64,000 nt of DNA from Bacillota bacterium (GCA_017433375.1 JAFRHG010000014.1:80716-144715); one strand, 5' to 3'. Shown: positions 24,923 through 33,234, counted from the stretch's first letter. Program-made: numbers and translations. Notes: generated by a model not told the origin, from the letters alone.

Positions 24923-25862
24923 GCAGGAGGAGATGACGGGGCAGAGGATTGCCTTTGACATTCCCCCGGAAATGGACGGGATCCGCCTGGACAGGGCCAT
25001 GGCCGAAACCATGAGCGGCGTGTCCAGAAGTTATCTGCAGAAGCTCATCAAAGGGGGAGCCGTTACGGTGAACGGCGAGGTATGCACGGAGAAGAAGGCG
25101 GCCGCCGCCGGAGGCGACCGGGTGGAGGTGCTCATGCCCGAGCCCCAGCGGCTGAACGTGGAGGGACAGGACATTCCCCTGGATATCGTCTACGAGGATG
25201 AGGACCTTCTGGTGGTGGACAAGCCGGCGGGGATGGTGGTCCATCCGGCGCCGGGAAGCCCGGAGGGAACCCTGGTCAACGCCCTGCTCTATGCCCGGCG
25301 GGATCAGCTGTCCTCTATCAACGGCGTCCTGCGGCCGGGGATCGTTCACCGGATCGACAAGGATACCAGCGGACTCCTGGTGGTGGCCAAAAGCAACGCC
25401 GCCCACGAGTCCCTCAGCCGGCAGCTGGCGGAGCATTCCATCACCAGAGTCTATCATGCCATCGTGCTGGATAACCTGAAGGAAGATGAAGGAACCATCG
25501 ACCGGCCCATCGGCCGGGACCCGAAAAACCGCCTGCGCAACGCGGTGGTGGAGCGGGGCGGCCGACCGGCCGTCACCCATTTCCGGGTGCTGGAACGGTT
25601 CGGGAGATACACCTATATCGAGGCGAAGCTGGAGACGGGGCGGACCCATCAGATCCGGGTGCACATGAGCTGGATCAGGCACCCCCTTTTGGGGGACACC
25701 CTGTACGGACCTCAGAAGAATTCCGCGGGAGCCCATCGGCAGATGCTCCACGCCCGGACCCTGGGATTCGTTCACCCGGCGACGGGGGAATACATGGAGT
25801 GGGAGAGCCCGCTGCCCGAGGACTTCCGGAAGGTGCTGGAGGGCCTGCGGCGGAAGGCGTGA
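24900..25862 (+). CDS. RluD-family 23S rRNA pseudouridine synthase
   Basis: About 320 residues. An N-terminal S4 domain (DGIRLDRAMAETMSGVSRSYLQKLIKGGAVTVNG) leads to the RluA/RluD catalytic domain with the active-site aspartate in HRIDKDTSGLLVVAK and the later GRTHQIRVHMSWIRHPLLGD. It isomerises specific uridines in large-subunit rRNA; the exact sites are not predictable. Its place after lspA matches ylyB of Bacillus. The start is uncertain: GTG at 24900 or 24909, or ATG at 24933; conserved sequence begins after 24945. Confidence 0.93.
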   Translation: MGNVAGGKQEEMTGQRIAFDIPPEMDGIRLDRAMAETMSGVSRSYLQKLIKGGAVTVNGEVCTEKKAAAAGGDRVEVLMPEPQRLNVEGQDIPLDIVYEDEDLLVVDKPAGMVVHPAPGSPEGTLVNALLYARRDQLSSINGVLRPGIVHRIDKDTSGLLVVAKSNAAHESLSRQLAEHSITRVYHAIVLDNLKEDEGTIDRPIGRDPKNRLRNAVVERGGRPAVTHFRVLERFGRYTYIEAKLETGRTHQIRVHMSWIRHPLLGDTLYGPQKNSAGAHRQMLHARTLGFVHPATGEYMEWESPLPEDFRKVLEGLRRKA

Positions 25863-25884
25863 CCGAAAGCGGAAGGCCTGACCA

Positions 25885-25924
25885 AAAAAGGAAACCGGAC
25901 GGCTCCTTCGCAGGAAGCCGCCCG
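25885..25924 (-). terminator. Terminator of the small zinc-ribbon gene
   Basis: Read on the minus strand, CCGGGCGGCTT and AAGCCGTCCGG-like arms (25923-25892, one bulge) form a hairpin followed by TTTCCTTTTTT. It lies 40 bases past the stop of the 41-residue gene. Confidence 0.6.
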
Positions 25925-25962
25925 GCATCGATGCCCGCGCAAAGCCGCGGGATGGCGGTGGG

Positions 25963-26088
25963 TCAGATTTTTCGTTCGGATGGACTCTTTCCCTTCAGGT
26001 ACTCCAGACAGTTGTCGCATACGTAGCCGCTTTTGAAGGCGATGGTCTGCCGGTAGTGGCAGCCGCAGATACTGCATTTCTTTTTCAT
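25963..26088 (-). CDS. 41-residue zinc-ribbon protein
   Basis: A small gene on the minus strand. It starts MKKKCSICGCHYRQ and has cysteine pairs C5-x2-C8 (with C10 and H11 beside them) and C24-x2-C27 in YVCDNCLEYLKG, the pattern of a single zinc ribbon. It ends SPSERKI. AAAGGAGA lies about 8 bases before the ATG and a terminator follows the stop, which together make it a convincing gene despite its size. Function is unknown; it sits alone between rluD-like and hydrolase genes on the other strand. Confidence 0.75.
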   Translation of the reverse strand: MKKKCSICGCHYRQTIAFKSGYVCDNCLEYLKGKSPSERKI

Positions 26089-26317
26089 TTACATCGTCTC
26101 CTTTCTTTCGTTCTCTGGACGGATGGACAGGTGATCGGCTGACAGTCGGGCAGATGATAGTAATGATTGACCGATCGTTCTGACAGGTTAATTTGTTGTA
26201 GACCCATAGTACCCGACAGGGGACACCCGGGCAAGAAGAAAAACCCGGAGTGTAACAGACAGGAAGAAAGATGTCATCAAACGGATTTTTCTGGTAATTA
26301 TGACGAAAGGGGAAACC

Positions 26318-27175
26318 ATGTACGAAACATTCACCTTGCGCACCCTGCCAAAGGGGATCATTCAGGGATACAGCTGGACGGTGGAGGACCCGGAGCGGGT
26401 GGTCTGCGTCGTCCACGGCATCGGCGAATACGGCGGACGCTATGAGCGGGTGGCCGGGAAGCTGAACGAGGCCGGCTGCAGTGTGCTGACCATGGATCTG
26501 CGTGGCCACGGGGATTCCGTGGAGAGGAAGGGCCACTGCGCCTTCCGGGATGATGTACTGGAGGATGTCAGCGCGCTCCTGTCCTACGCGGCCAGGCACA
26601 ATGAAGGCAAGCCCGTCATTCTCTACGGTCACAGCATGGGCGGCAACATCGCCCTGGACTACCGCAGCCGGGGAACCTTCAACGATCTTCCGGCGGCCTA
26701 TCTGATATCCGCCCCCTGGATCCGGCTGGTCCGGCCCATTCCTTTCCCTCTGTATGTAACGGTAAAAACCATGGCCAGGCTGTTTCCCTCCATGACCATC
26801 GGTGCCAGCGTCAATGAGGACCATCTAGGCAACCTGGAACTGGTGCGGCCATACCATGACGATCCCATGGTGCATAACCGGATTTCCCTGCAGTGCGCCG
26901 TGGACGGTTTCGAAACGGGCCGAAAGCTGGAAGAGGGGACACTGGAAGATAATGGAAATGCAAAGGCGATCCCCACCCTGATCATGCACGGGGGCGAAGA
27001 CAGGATCTGCGACATCCGGGGCACGAAGGCCGTGGTTGAGCGCATGATCGCCAGAGGCGATGCGGTGGAATTCAAAGAGTGGCCGGGACTGTATCACGAG
27101 ATCCATAACGGGGGAGCCGAGTCCAACGGGGATGAGGTGATCGAAGAGATGATCCGCTTCTTTAAGCAGTTCTGA
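26318..27175 (+). CDS. Alpha/beta hydrolase (monoacylglycerol lipase-like)
   Basis: About 285 residues. The nucleophile elbow GHSMGGNIAL (Ser near residue 106), the acid in HGGEDRICD and the His in GLYHEIHN form the catalytic triad. CVVHGIGEYGGRYERVAGKL near the N-terminus and VLTMDLRGHGDSVERKGH are typical of lysophospholipase/monoacylglycerol lipase (Hydrolase_4) proteins. No signal peptide is seen, so it is probably cytoplasmic and acts on lipid esters. The ATG at 26318 has AAAGGGG at good distance; an ATG six codons upstream does not. Confidence 0.9.
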   Translation: MYETFTLRTLPKGIIQGYSWTVEDPERVVCVVHGIGEYGGRYERVAGKLNEAGCSVLTMDLRGHGDSVERKGHCAFRDDVLEDVSALLSYAARHNEGKPVILYGHSMGGNIALDYRSRGTFNDLPAAYLISAPWIRLVRPIPFPLYVTVKTMARLFPSMTIGASVNEDHLGNLELVRPYHDDPMVHNRISLQCAVDGFETGRKLEEGTLEDNGNAKAIPTLIMHGGEDRICDIRGTKAVVERMIARGDAVEFKEWPGLYHEIHNGGAESNGDEVIEEMIRFFKQF

Positions 27176-27186
27176 TCAGGGCCTGC

Positions 27187-27204
27187 GACCCCAGGACAGG
27201 GGTC
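27187..27204. terminator. Hairpin in the convergent gap before rqcH
   Basis: GACCCC-AGGACA-GGGGTC lies between the convergent hydrolase and rqcH genes, flanked by GGCC arms that could extend the stem. T-runs are weak on both sides, so terminator function is only likely. Confidence 0.35.
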
Positions 27205-27216
27205 TTCGGCCTTCCG

Positions 27217-28971
27217 TCAGCGGACTTCTTCCGCCCCGGGGGGAAGGGCAGGCTCCACGTAGAGTGTTTTATTGTGTGTGAAGATGACCATGCCGGGCCT
27301 TGCCCCGGCTGGTTTTTTTACGTGGCGGACGAGGGTATAGTCCACGGGCACGTTGGAAGAAGACTTGCCTTTGCTGTGAAAGGCGGCGATCCCCGCGGCC
27401 TCGAAGAGCTCTTCCTCTGTGGGCTGGCCGCCCTCCAGCAGGAGGATCACGTGGGAGCCGGGGATATCCTTGGTATGCAGCCACATATCGTTTCCGGCGG
27501 CCCGGCGGCAGGTCAGCCAGTCGTTTTCCCGGTTGTTGCGTCCCACCAGGACTTCCCGTCCCGAGGACAGGGCGTAGCGGCGGGGCTGGGGCCGGGGATT
27601 CTTTTTGGTCTGCCGGCGGGCATCCTTCGCCCGGCGGCGGAGGAAACCGTTCTCCGTCAGCTCCTGGCGGAGAAGATCCGTCTCCTCGATGGTGGCGGCG
27701 TTTTCGGCAAAGGTGAGGACCGACTCCAGATAGTCGATCTCCCGCTGGGTTTCCTCGATCTGGATCGCCTTTTCCTTGATGGCCGTCCTGGCCTTGCCGT
27801 ACTTCTTGTAGTAGCGCTGGGCGTTGCGGGCGGGGGAGAAGCGGGGATCCAGAGGGATGCTCACCTGGCTGCCGTCGTAGTAGCTGGTCACCGTGACCTT
27901 GTCGGCGCCGGGCTCCACCAGGTGGAGATTGGCCGTCAGCAGCTCGCCGTAGAGCCGGTATCGGTCCGCATTCTCCGCCTTCTGCCGGTCTTCCTCCAGG
28001 CGCTGCAGTTTCAGCTTCAGCTTGTCCAGGGTAGCCTTGATCACCCGCTGCAGGTCCGCGGAGCGCTGCCGCACCACATTGGTGGAATCCCGGTGGGCGA
28101 AAAACCACTCCGCCGCCTGGCTCAGGCTGGGGAAGGGAAGAACCCTGTAGGTCGGATCGTTTTCGTAGACGGACAGGGGCGTGATGTGAAAATCCGCCGG
28201 CCGGCCGTCCTCCTTCAGGTAGACGGCGGGGCGCAGGCTGCCATCCTCAAGGGAATCGACGATCCCCCGAAGATGGGCAAAGGCAAGGGAGGCGTCGAAG
28301 GATCCGCCCTGCTGCTGATCGCCGCCGAACCCGGCGCTGGCGATGGTCTGGGCGAGGGGCGGGCTGATGCCCTGGATCCCGTCCAGAAGATCCCGTTCGG
28401 GCTGGAAATCATTGGAAATCATACCTTCGATCTGTTCTGCCGTGACCTGGGAGAAGGGGATCTTCTGCTGCACCGGAGGATAGGTGTAAGCCTTTCCCGG
28501 AAGGATCTGGCGAACCCGGTTCACATCGATGGAGATGTGCTTGATGCTGTCGATGATCCGGTCCTTCCCGGTGTCCACCAGGAGGATGTTGCTGTGCTTG
28601 CCCATGATTTCCACGATCAGTTTGCGGTTAACAGAAAACCCTAATTCGTCTACTGTCTCCAGGGAGAACTCCAGGATGCGTTCCGTGTCGTGCTGGGCGA
28701 TTTCAACGATCCGGGCGGCGCCCAGGTGCTTGCGCAGGACCATGCAGAAAACGGGCGGAGTCAGGGGATTCTCGGTCATCTTCTCCACCAGATAGGCGGC
28801 GGAATGGTTGCCGGCGGCGGACAGCAGAAGAAGGCGCCGTCCGCGCTTCGTGTGGATGCTCAGCAGGATCTGCTCCGGCTGAGGCTGGTAGATTTTCTCG
28901 ATTTTGCCCATGAGAAGCTCCTGGCGAAGCTCCCGGGCAGCGGCCATGGTGACCACACCGTCGTAGGACAT
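27217..28971 (-). CDS. rqcH: RqcH (Rqc2/NFACT family) ribosome quality control factor
   Basis: 584 residues. RqcH binds stalled 50S-nascent-chain complexes and directs addition of C-terminal alanine tails for degradation; older annotation calls it fibronectin-binding protein. The NFACT-N domain begins MSYDGVVTMAAARELRQELL and contains NPLTPPVFCMVLRKHLGAARI. A central coiled coil (KLKLQRLEEDRQKAENADRYRLYGELL) follows near residues 310-350. The NFACT-R domain near the C-terminus has LVGRNNRENDWLTCRRAA and WLHTKDIPGSHVIL. It is one of five minus-strand genes here. The ATG has AGGAAC upstream. Confidence 0.96.
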   Translation of the reverse strand: MSYDGVVTMAAARELRQELLMGKIEKIYQPQPEQILLSIHTKRGRRLLLLSAAGNHSAAYLVEKMTENPLTPPVFCMVLRKHLGAARIVEIAQHDTERILEFSLETVDELGFSVNRKLIVEIMGKHSNILLVDTGKDRIIDSIKHISIDVNRVRQILPGKAYTYPPVQQKIPFSQVTAEQIEGMISNDFQPERDLLDGIQGISPPLAQTIASAGFGGDQQQGGSFDASLAFAHLRGIVDSLEDGSLRPAVYLKEDGRPADFHITPLSVYENDPTYRVLPFPSLSQAAEWFFAHRDSTNVVRQRSADLQRVIKATLDKLKLKLQRLEEDRQKAENADRYRLYGELLTANLHLVEPGADKVTVTSYYDGSQVSIPLDPRFSPARNAQRYYKKYGKARTAIKEKAIQIEETQREIDYLESVLTFAENAATIEETDLLRQELTENGFLRRRAKDARRQTKKNPRPQPRRYALSSGREVLVGRNNRENDWLTCRRAAGNDMWLHTKDIPGSHVILLLEGGQPTEEELFEAAGIAAFHSKGKSSSNVPVDYTLVRHVKKPAGARPGMVIFTHNKTLYVEPALPPGAEEVR

Positions 28972-28996
28972 CCCTGCGGTTCCTCCGTTTTACCCG

Positions 28997-29025
28997 TTGA
29001 TATTTTGCGAATTCCAACTTACAAT
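28997..29025 (+). promoter_or_regulatory. Promoter of the yicC gene
   Basis: -35 TTGATA (28997-29002), 17-bp spacer, -10 TACAAT (29020-29025), 38 bases before the yicC ATG. It is divergent from rqcH. Confidence 0.6.
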
Positions 29026-29063
29026 GAGTATAGTATCACAAAGAAGGCAGGAGTGAAAAGGAT

Positions 29064-29948
29064 ATGATCAAAAGCATGACCGGATTCGGCCGCGGAGAAT
29101 ACAGCGACGGCCACAGGAACGTAACGGTGGAGATCCGCAGCGTGAACCACCGCTATGGGGATATTACCGTGAAGACGTCCAGGCGCTATTCCTTTGCCGA
29201 AGACGCAGCGAAAGTTGCGGTGAAGGACATCATCAAGCGGGGCAAGGCGGATGTATCCGTCATGGTGGAGACGCTGACGGAGGGTGATCTGACCGTAAAG
29301 CTCAACGAACCGGCAGCGGCCCAGTACATGGAGAACCTCCGGGCACTGCAGAAGAAGCACCGGCTGGCTGGCGAGATCGATATCGCCCTGCTGTCATCCA
29401 TGCCCGACGTGCTGAAAGCCGTCCCCGATGTGGAGGACGAAGAGGGCGTGAAGGAAGCCGTCTCCCAGGCGGCGGAGAAGGCGGCGGAGGCCATCGATGC
29501 CATGCGGATCACCGAAGGGGAGAAACTGGCGGCCGACCTGCTGATGCGGGGAGACCTGGTTCGGGACATCGTCCGCCGGATCGATGTGCGGGCGCCTCAG
29601 ATCGCCGGGGAATACGTAGCGAAGATGAAGGAGCGCATCGCCGAGCTTCTGGGCGGTGATGTGGAGATCCCCGAGGACCGGATCCTGACGGAGGCAGCCA
29701 TCTTCGCGGACAAAAGCAACATCACCGAGGAACTGGTCCGGCTGGACAGCCATATGCAGCAGCTGAAGCAGATCCTGACGGAGGCGGAGGGACCCGTGGG
29801 CAAGAAACTGGACTTCCTGGTGCAGGAGATGAACCGGGAAATCAACACCATCGGATCCAAGGCCAACGACCTGGAGATCACCTCTCTGGTGCTGGAGGCC
29901 AAGAGCGAGATCGAGAAGATCCGGGAGCAGGTACAGAACATCGAGTAG
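29064..29948 (+). CDS. YicC-family endoribonuclease
   Basis: 294 residues. The start MIKSMTGFGRGEYSDG is the YicC N-terminal signature, followed by EIRSVNHRYGDITVK. The C-terminal DUF1732 part contains SDSHMQQLKQIL-type helices and DFLVQEMNREINTIGSKANDLEI, which is nearly invariant in the family. YicC proteins have been shown to be RNA endonucleases (YloC in Bacillus). It precedes gmk and rpoZ, the standard Bacillota order. AAAAGGAT precedes the ATG. Confidence 0.95.
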   Translation: MIKSMTGFGRGEYSDGHRNVTVEIRSVNHRYGDITVKTSRRYSFAEDAAKVAVKDIIKRGKADVSVMVETLTEGDLTVKLNEPAAAQYMENLRALQKKHRLAGEIDIALLSSMPDVLKAVPDVEDEEGVKEAVSQAAEKAAEAIDAMRITEGEKLAADLLMRGDLVRDIVRRIDVRAPQIAGEYVAKMKERIAELLGGDVEIPEDRILTEAAIFADKSNITEELVRLDSHMQQLKQILTEAEGPVGKKLDFLVQEMNREINTIGSKANDLEITSLVLEAKSEIEKIREQVQNIE

Positions 29949-29993
29949 AAAAGTGCCGGAAATAAAGGTGCCGAATATTAAGAAAAAAGAATC

Positions 29994-30022
29994 TTGAAGC
30001 CGGCGCCCGCTGGTGATATACT
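29994..30022 (+). promoter_or_regulatory. Promoter of gmk-rpoZ
   Basis: -35 TTGAAG (29994-29999), 17-bp spacer, -10 TATACT (30017-30022), about 40 bases before the gmk start. It shows that gmk is not solely dependent on the yicC transcript. Confidence 0.6.
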
Positions 30023-30062
30023 TGATACACTGCAATCGTCGATCGACACCTGGGGAAAGAAC

Positions 30063-30632
30063 ATGAGAGAAGGAAAGCTGTTCATCATCTCCGGGCCTTC
30101 GGGAACGGGGAAAGGAACCATATGCAAACGGCTTGTGGCGATGGACCCGGACATTACCCTGTCGGTTTCCGTGACAACGCGGAGCCCGCGGGAAGGTGAG
30201 GCCCACGGCAGGGAATACTTTTTCATCAGCCGGGAGGAATACCTGCAGCTGCTCTCCGACGGGGGATTGCTGGAACACGCCAGCGTGTACGGCAAGACCT
30301 TGTACGGAACGCCCAGGGAGCCGGTGGTGAAGTGGCTGGCCCGGGGCAGGGACGTGATCCTGGAGATCGATGTGCAGGGCGCCTTTCAGGTCAGGCAGAA
30401 CTATCCGGAATGCATTCTGATCTTCATCCTTCCCCCCTCTATGGAGGAACTGGAGGCGAGGATCATCGGCAGGGGCTCGGAGACGGAGGAATCCCTGACG
30501 GCCCGGCTGGCCGAAGCCGAGAAGGAGATCGAGCTGGCGGACCAGTACGATTACCAGGTAGTCAACGGGGATCTCGAAGAGGCCGTGAGACAGGTCTACG
30601 GGATCATCACCGAAGAGAGAAATAAAGAGTAA
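30063..30632 (+). CDS. gmk: Guanylate kinase
   Basis: Phosphorylates GMP to GDP with ATP. 189 residues, normal size. The P-loop is GPSGTGKGTI near residue 10; the GMP-binding part includes VSVTTRSPREGEAHGREYFF and FLEHASVYG-like GLLEHASVYGKTLYGTP; the lid has SETEESLTARL. The ATG at 30063 has GGGGAAAG upstream and follows a promoter; an in-frame codon 23 codons earlier lies inside that promoter. Confidence 0.97.
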   Translation: MREGKLFIISGPSGTGKGTICKRLVAMDPDITLSVSVTTRSPREGEAHGREYFFISREEYLQLLSDGGLLEHASVYGKTLYGTPREPVVKWLARGRDVILEIDVQGAFQVRQNYPECILIFILPPSMEELEARIIGRGSETEESLTARLAEAEKEIELADQYDYQVVNGDLEEAVRQVYGIITEERNKE

Positions 30633-30680
30633 AGAAAACCGAATCGAAGAGATCGAAGAGAGAGAAAGAGAGGAATAACG

Positions 30681-30878
30681 ATGTTATATCCGTCCATCAA
30701 TACCATCAGAGAAAAAGCGGACAGCCGGTACACCCTGGTGATCCTGGCTGCAAAGAGAGCGCGGGACATTATCGACGGCTATCCCAGCCTGATCGATGAG
30801 GATATCACCAAGCCGGTGTCCATCGCCGCCAACGAGATCGCGGATGATCTGATCACCTACAAGGAGGCGGAGGAGTAA
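30681..30878 (+). CDS. rpoZ: RNA polymerase omega subunit
   Basis: 65 residues. MLYPSINTIREKADSRYTLVILAAKRARDI is the conserved omega fold, with the RYxLVxxxAKRAR motif that wraps the beta-prime C-terminus, and SIAANEIADD follows. It stabilises core RNA polymerase. The gene follows gmk and has AGAGAGGAA before the ATG. A terminator follows. Confidence 0.95.
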   Translation: MLYPSINTIREKADSRYTLVILAAKRARDIIDGYPSLIDEDITKPVSIAANEIADDLITYKEAEE

Positions 30879-30918
30879 TACCGTTTCGCGTCCGCGCGAT
30901 AATCTGACCCGGATCATA

Positions 30919-30965
30919 AAGACTTCCCTGTTAACGTCGTAACCTGAGAAGAGGGAGGTCTTTTT
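30919..30965 (+). terminator. Terminator after rpoZ that contains the LytTR gene's ribosome-binding site
   Basis: AAGACTTCCCT (30919-30929) pairs with AGGGAGGTCTT (30952-30962, one wobble), with an inner GTTA/TAAC helix and a T-run ending at the next ATG (30966). The 3' arm includes GGGAGG, the only ribosome-binding site of the LytTR gene, so the folded hairpin would also block its translation. Confidence 0.75.
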
Positions 30966-31334
30966 ATGTTGAAGAAGACACTGTCGATCAAGATCCGGCG
31001 GCGGATCGTTGTCCTCCAGATGGGTGACATTCTGTTCATGGAAAAGAAAAAGCGGCAAGTGGTCCTGCACGCGTCGGATGGGGAGTATCTGTTTTATGGA
31101 CGGTTTTATGAGCTCATGGATGATCTGGATGCCCGCTTTGCCTGGTGCCACCGAAGCTATATCCTGAATATGGACCGGATCGTCTCCATGGGAGACTGCG
31201 TCATCCGGCTGGACGATGATACGGAGCTGGTCTTCGGCAAGGAGCCCTACGGCCGTCTGCGGGAGACCTATGACCGGTATCTGGACTGGAAGCGGTCCCT
31301 CCGTAAAGCCCAACGGCACCGGCGGGGGCAGTAG
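30966..31334 (+). CDS. Stand-alone LytTR DNA-binding protein
   Basis: 122 residues consisting almost only of a LytTR domain: VVLQMGDILFMEKKKRQVVLHASDGEYLFYGRFYELMDDL, then FAWCHRSYILNMDRIVSM with the typical HRSYIxN motif. It has no response-regulator receiver domain. Proteins of this kind bind direct repeats upstream of target genes, often for bacteriocin, adhesin or membrane-protein control; the target here is unknown. The ribosome-binding site GGGAGG lies in the 3' arm of a terminator hairpin, so expression may need readthrough or an internal start. Confidence 0.85.
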   Translation: MLKKTLSIKIRRRIVVLQMGDILFMEKKKRQVVLHASDGEYLFYGRFYELMDDLDARFAWCHRSYILNMDRIVSMGDCVIRLDDDTELVFGKEPYGRLRETYDRYLDWKRSLRKAQRHRRGQ

Positions 31335-31375
31335 AGCCCGGCCGGTCACGGGCCGGGACCGGATCAGCCGCGCAG

Positions 31376-31460
31376 AGAGGACAGCCCGCATCGCCGCGGG
31401 GCAAAGAAGACAGCCCGCATCGGCGCGGGGCAAAGAAGACAGCCCGCATCGCCGCGGGGC
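31376..31460. repeat. 29-bp tandem repeat, 2.9 copies
   Basis: Three near-identical units begin at 31376, 31405 and 31434. Each contains a small hairpin with arms CCCGC and GCGGG. They lie between the LytTR stop and the stop of a convergent small membrane gene. They might act as stacked terminators or RNA-stability hairpins, or be simple slippage products. Confidence 0.8.
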
Positions 31461-31464
31461 GGCT

Positions 31465-31644
31465 TCAGCTGCGCAGTTTGCCCAGGTAGAAAATGGTGAC
31501 GAACAGTCCGAGCCCGATGAGGACATAGCCCAAAGCCGGATGGGACGTCTCGAAGTATCCGGTCTTGAAACAGAGACCGGTGATGGCGATCACCATACCC
31601 ATAGCCGCGGCGAGTATGTTAAAGAGGGTTTTTCCGTAGTTCAT
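31465..31644 (-). CDS. Small two-helix membrane protein
   Basis: About 59 residues from the ATG at 31644: MNYGKTLFNILAAAMGMVIAITGLCF, then a short loop, then YVLIGLGLFVTIFYLGKLRS. Two membrane helices are evident. I recognise no family. An open frame extends 43 codons further upstream but is rich in Arg, Pro and Gln and has no better start; AGGA lies about 9 bases before the chosen ATG. It converges on the LytTR gene across a 29-bp tandem repeat. Confidence 0.55.
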   Translation of the reverse strand: MNYGKTLFNILAAAMGMVIAITGLCFKTGYFETSHPALGYVLIGLGLFVTIFYLGKLRS

Positions 31645-31816
31645 CCGATGATCCTGACGCGGCTTCCCTTGCCTTTGTATGGGGCGGGGAAACACCCCTG
31701 CCGGGTCCGCGTCTTTTCCTTTCCTGATCTGACGAACCCATTCTACCATTCCCGGCCGGAATTGAAAAGGCATCCTGAGGAGTAAGGCATTGTCACTGCC
31801 AAATACATGGAAAGAA

Positions 31817-31844
31817 TTGACTTTTCATGCAAACACTGTATAAT
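31817..31844 (+). promoter_or_regulatory. Promoter of the lysozyme-like gene, leaderless geometry
   Basis: -35 TTGACT (31817-31822), 16-bp spacer, -10 TATAAT (31839-31844). The ATG at 31854 is only 10 bases past the -10 hexamer, so the untranslated leader would be about 3 bases, with no ribosome-binding site. Confidence 0.7.
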
Positions 31845-31853
31845 TAGATTATT

Positions 31854-33206
31854 ATGCTGAAAAGAAAACACGCAAAACGATTCATTGCCTTTGCCCTTGC
31901 CGCGTGCATGGCGGTGACGGTGCCGGTGATTTCCCTGGCGGCGTCCTCCAACGAGCCGGCGGTTTATGGTTATCTGACGAGGAACATGCACCTGAACCGG
32001 GCGGCTTCCTGCGGGGTCATGACCAACCTCCAGGCGGAGAGCGGAATGAAGTCCGACAACCTGGAGAACCTGTACAACGTCCGCTTCGGCCTGACGGACA
32101 GGCAGTACACGGACCGGGTCAACAAGGGCATCCACCAGAACGGCAAATACAAAACGGGATACGGATCGACCAGATACTTCACCAAGGACTACTGCGGCTA
32201 CGGCATCTGCCAGTGGACCTCCCTGGGAAGACGGCAGAACCTGCTGAAGAAGGCCCTGGCCAGGAACGTGTCCATCGACAACCTTCCCATGCAGCTGGAG
32301 TTTCTCTACGATGAGCTGAAGGGGAGCTATCCCCAGGTTCTCGCCACCCTGCAGGGCGTGCCCGATACGGCCGAGGGGGCCTATCTGGCGGCGGCCCACT
32401 TCTGCGCTGCCTTTGAAGTCCCGGCGAACACGACCAGGACGGCGGGCAAGCGGGCTGAGAAGGCGCTGTCGGGATACTGGAAGACCTACAGCAACCAGTC
32501 CGTCAAGGCGAAGAACATTTCCGCCCTGGGACTTTGCGGATACGCTTATCCCGTCCAGGTGAAAAAGGGAAGCAAACTGACCTGCGGCGGCCACGTTATC
32601 GGCAACAGCCGGATCAAGAGCCTCTCGGTGAAGATCCTGGACAAAAGCGGCAAGGCTCTGTCCAGCAAGACCATGCTCCCCGGGTCCACCGTAGGACGGC
32701 TGTCTACCGCCGGGAGCTATATGCATTTTGAAAAGCTGGCTGCGGGCAGCTACATCTACATGGTGTCCGCCACGGACGTGAAGGGCAGGACCGTATCGGC
32801 CAAGCACGCCTTTACCGTTGCCGCGGGCGGATCGACCAAGACGGCCAGAGGCTTTTCCTGCCGCAACGGCGCGTCGGAATACGCGGGAGCCTCAGCTCCC
32901 TCCGCGCTGCGGATCACCGGCGTCAAGGCGCCCACATCCCTGAACCAGGGAAAGAAGTTCACCATCAAGGGAACGGTACGCTCCAATGTCCGCCTGAAGA
33001 AGGTGACCGTGGGCATCTATACCACCGACGGGACGAAGAAATACCAGGCTACGAAGAAGCTGAAGAAAAAGACCTACAGCATCAAGAACCTGCGCAAGAA
33101 GATGAAGTTCAACAAGCTGGCCAAGGGCACCTATGTCTTCAAGGTCACCGCTGTGGACAAGAAGCAGACGAAGGTTCTGGTCAACCAGCAGTTCACCGTG
33201 CGGTAG
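31854..33206 (+). CDS. Secreted phage-tail-lysozyme-like cell wall hydrolase
   Basis: 450 residues. The signal peptide MLKRKHAKRFIAFALAACMA ends near LAA (residue 30). Residues 35-205 match the phage tail lysozyme (Phage_lysozyme2) fold: GVMTNLQAESGMKSDNLEN, with probable catalytic Glu62, and YGICQWTSLGRRQNLL. It should cleave peptidoglycan glycan strands. Two similar beta domains follow (about 220-320 and 350-450), each with xLSVKILDKSG- or VTVGIYTTDG-like strands and a TYxFKVTAxD ending, which may bind the wall. The gene has no ribosome-binding site; the -10 of its promoter ends 9 bases before the ATG. A strong terminator follows. Confidence 0.88.
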   Translation: MLKRKHAKRFIAFALAACMAVTVPVISLAASSNEPAVYGYLTRNMHLNRAASCGVMTNLQAESGMKSDNLENLYNVRFGLTDRQYTDRVNKGIHQNGKYKTGYGSTRYFTKDYCGYGICQWTSLGRRQNLLKKALARNVSIDNLPMQLEFLYDELKGSYPQVLATLQGVPDTAEGAYLAAAHFCAAFEVPANTTRTAGKRAEKALSGYWKTYSNQSVKAKNISALGLCGYAYPVQVKKGSKLTCGGHVIGNSRIKSLSVKILDKSGKALSSKTMLPGSTVGRLSTAGSYMHFEKLAAGSYIYMVSATDVKGRTVSAKHAFTVAAGGSTKTARGFSCRNGASEYAGASAPSALRITGVKAPTSLNQGKKFTIKGTVRSNVRLKKVTVGIYTTDGTKKYQATKKLKKKTYSIKNLRKKMKFNKLAKGTYVFKVTAVDKKQTKVLVNQQFTVR

Positions 33207-33234
33207 GCAAAGGCAACGGAATACAGGAAAAACC

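Noticed and set aside
31376-31460. CRISPR array
   Set aside because: The units are directly adjacent without unique spacers and no cas genes are near.
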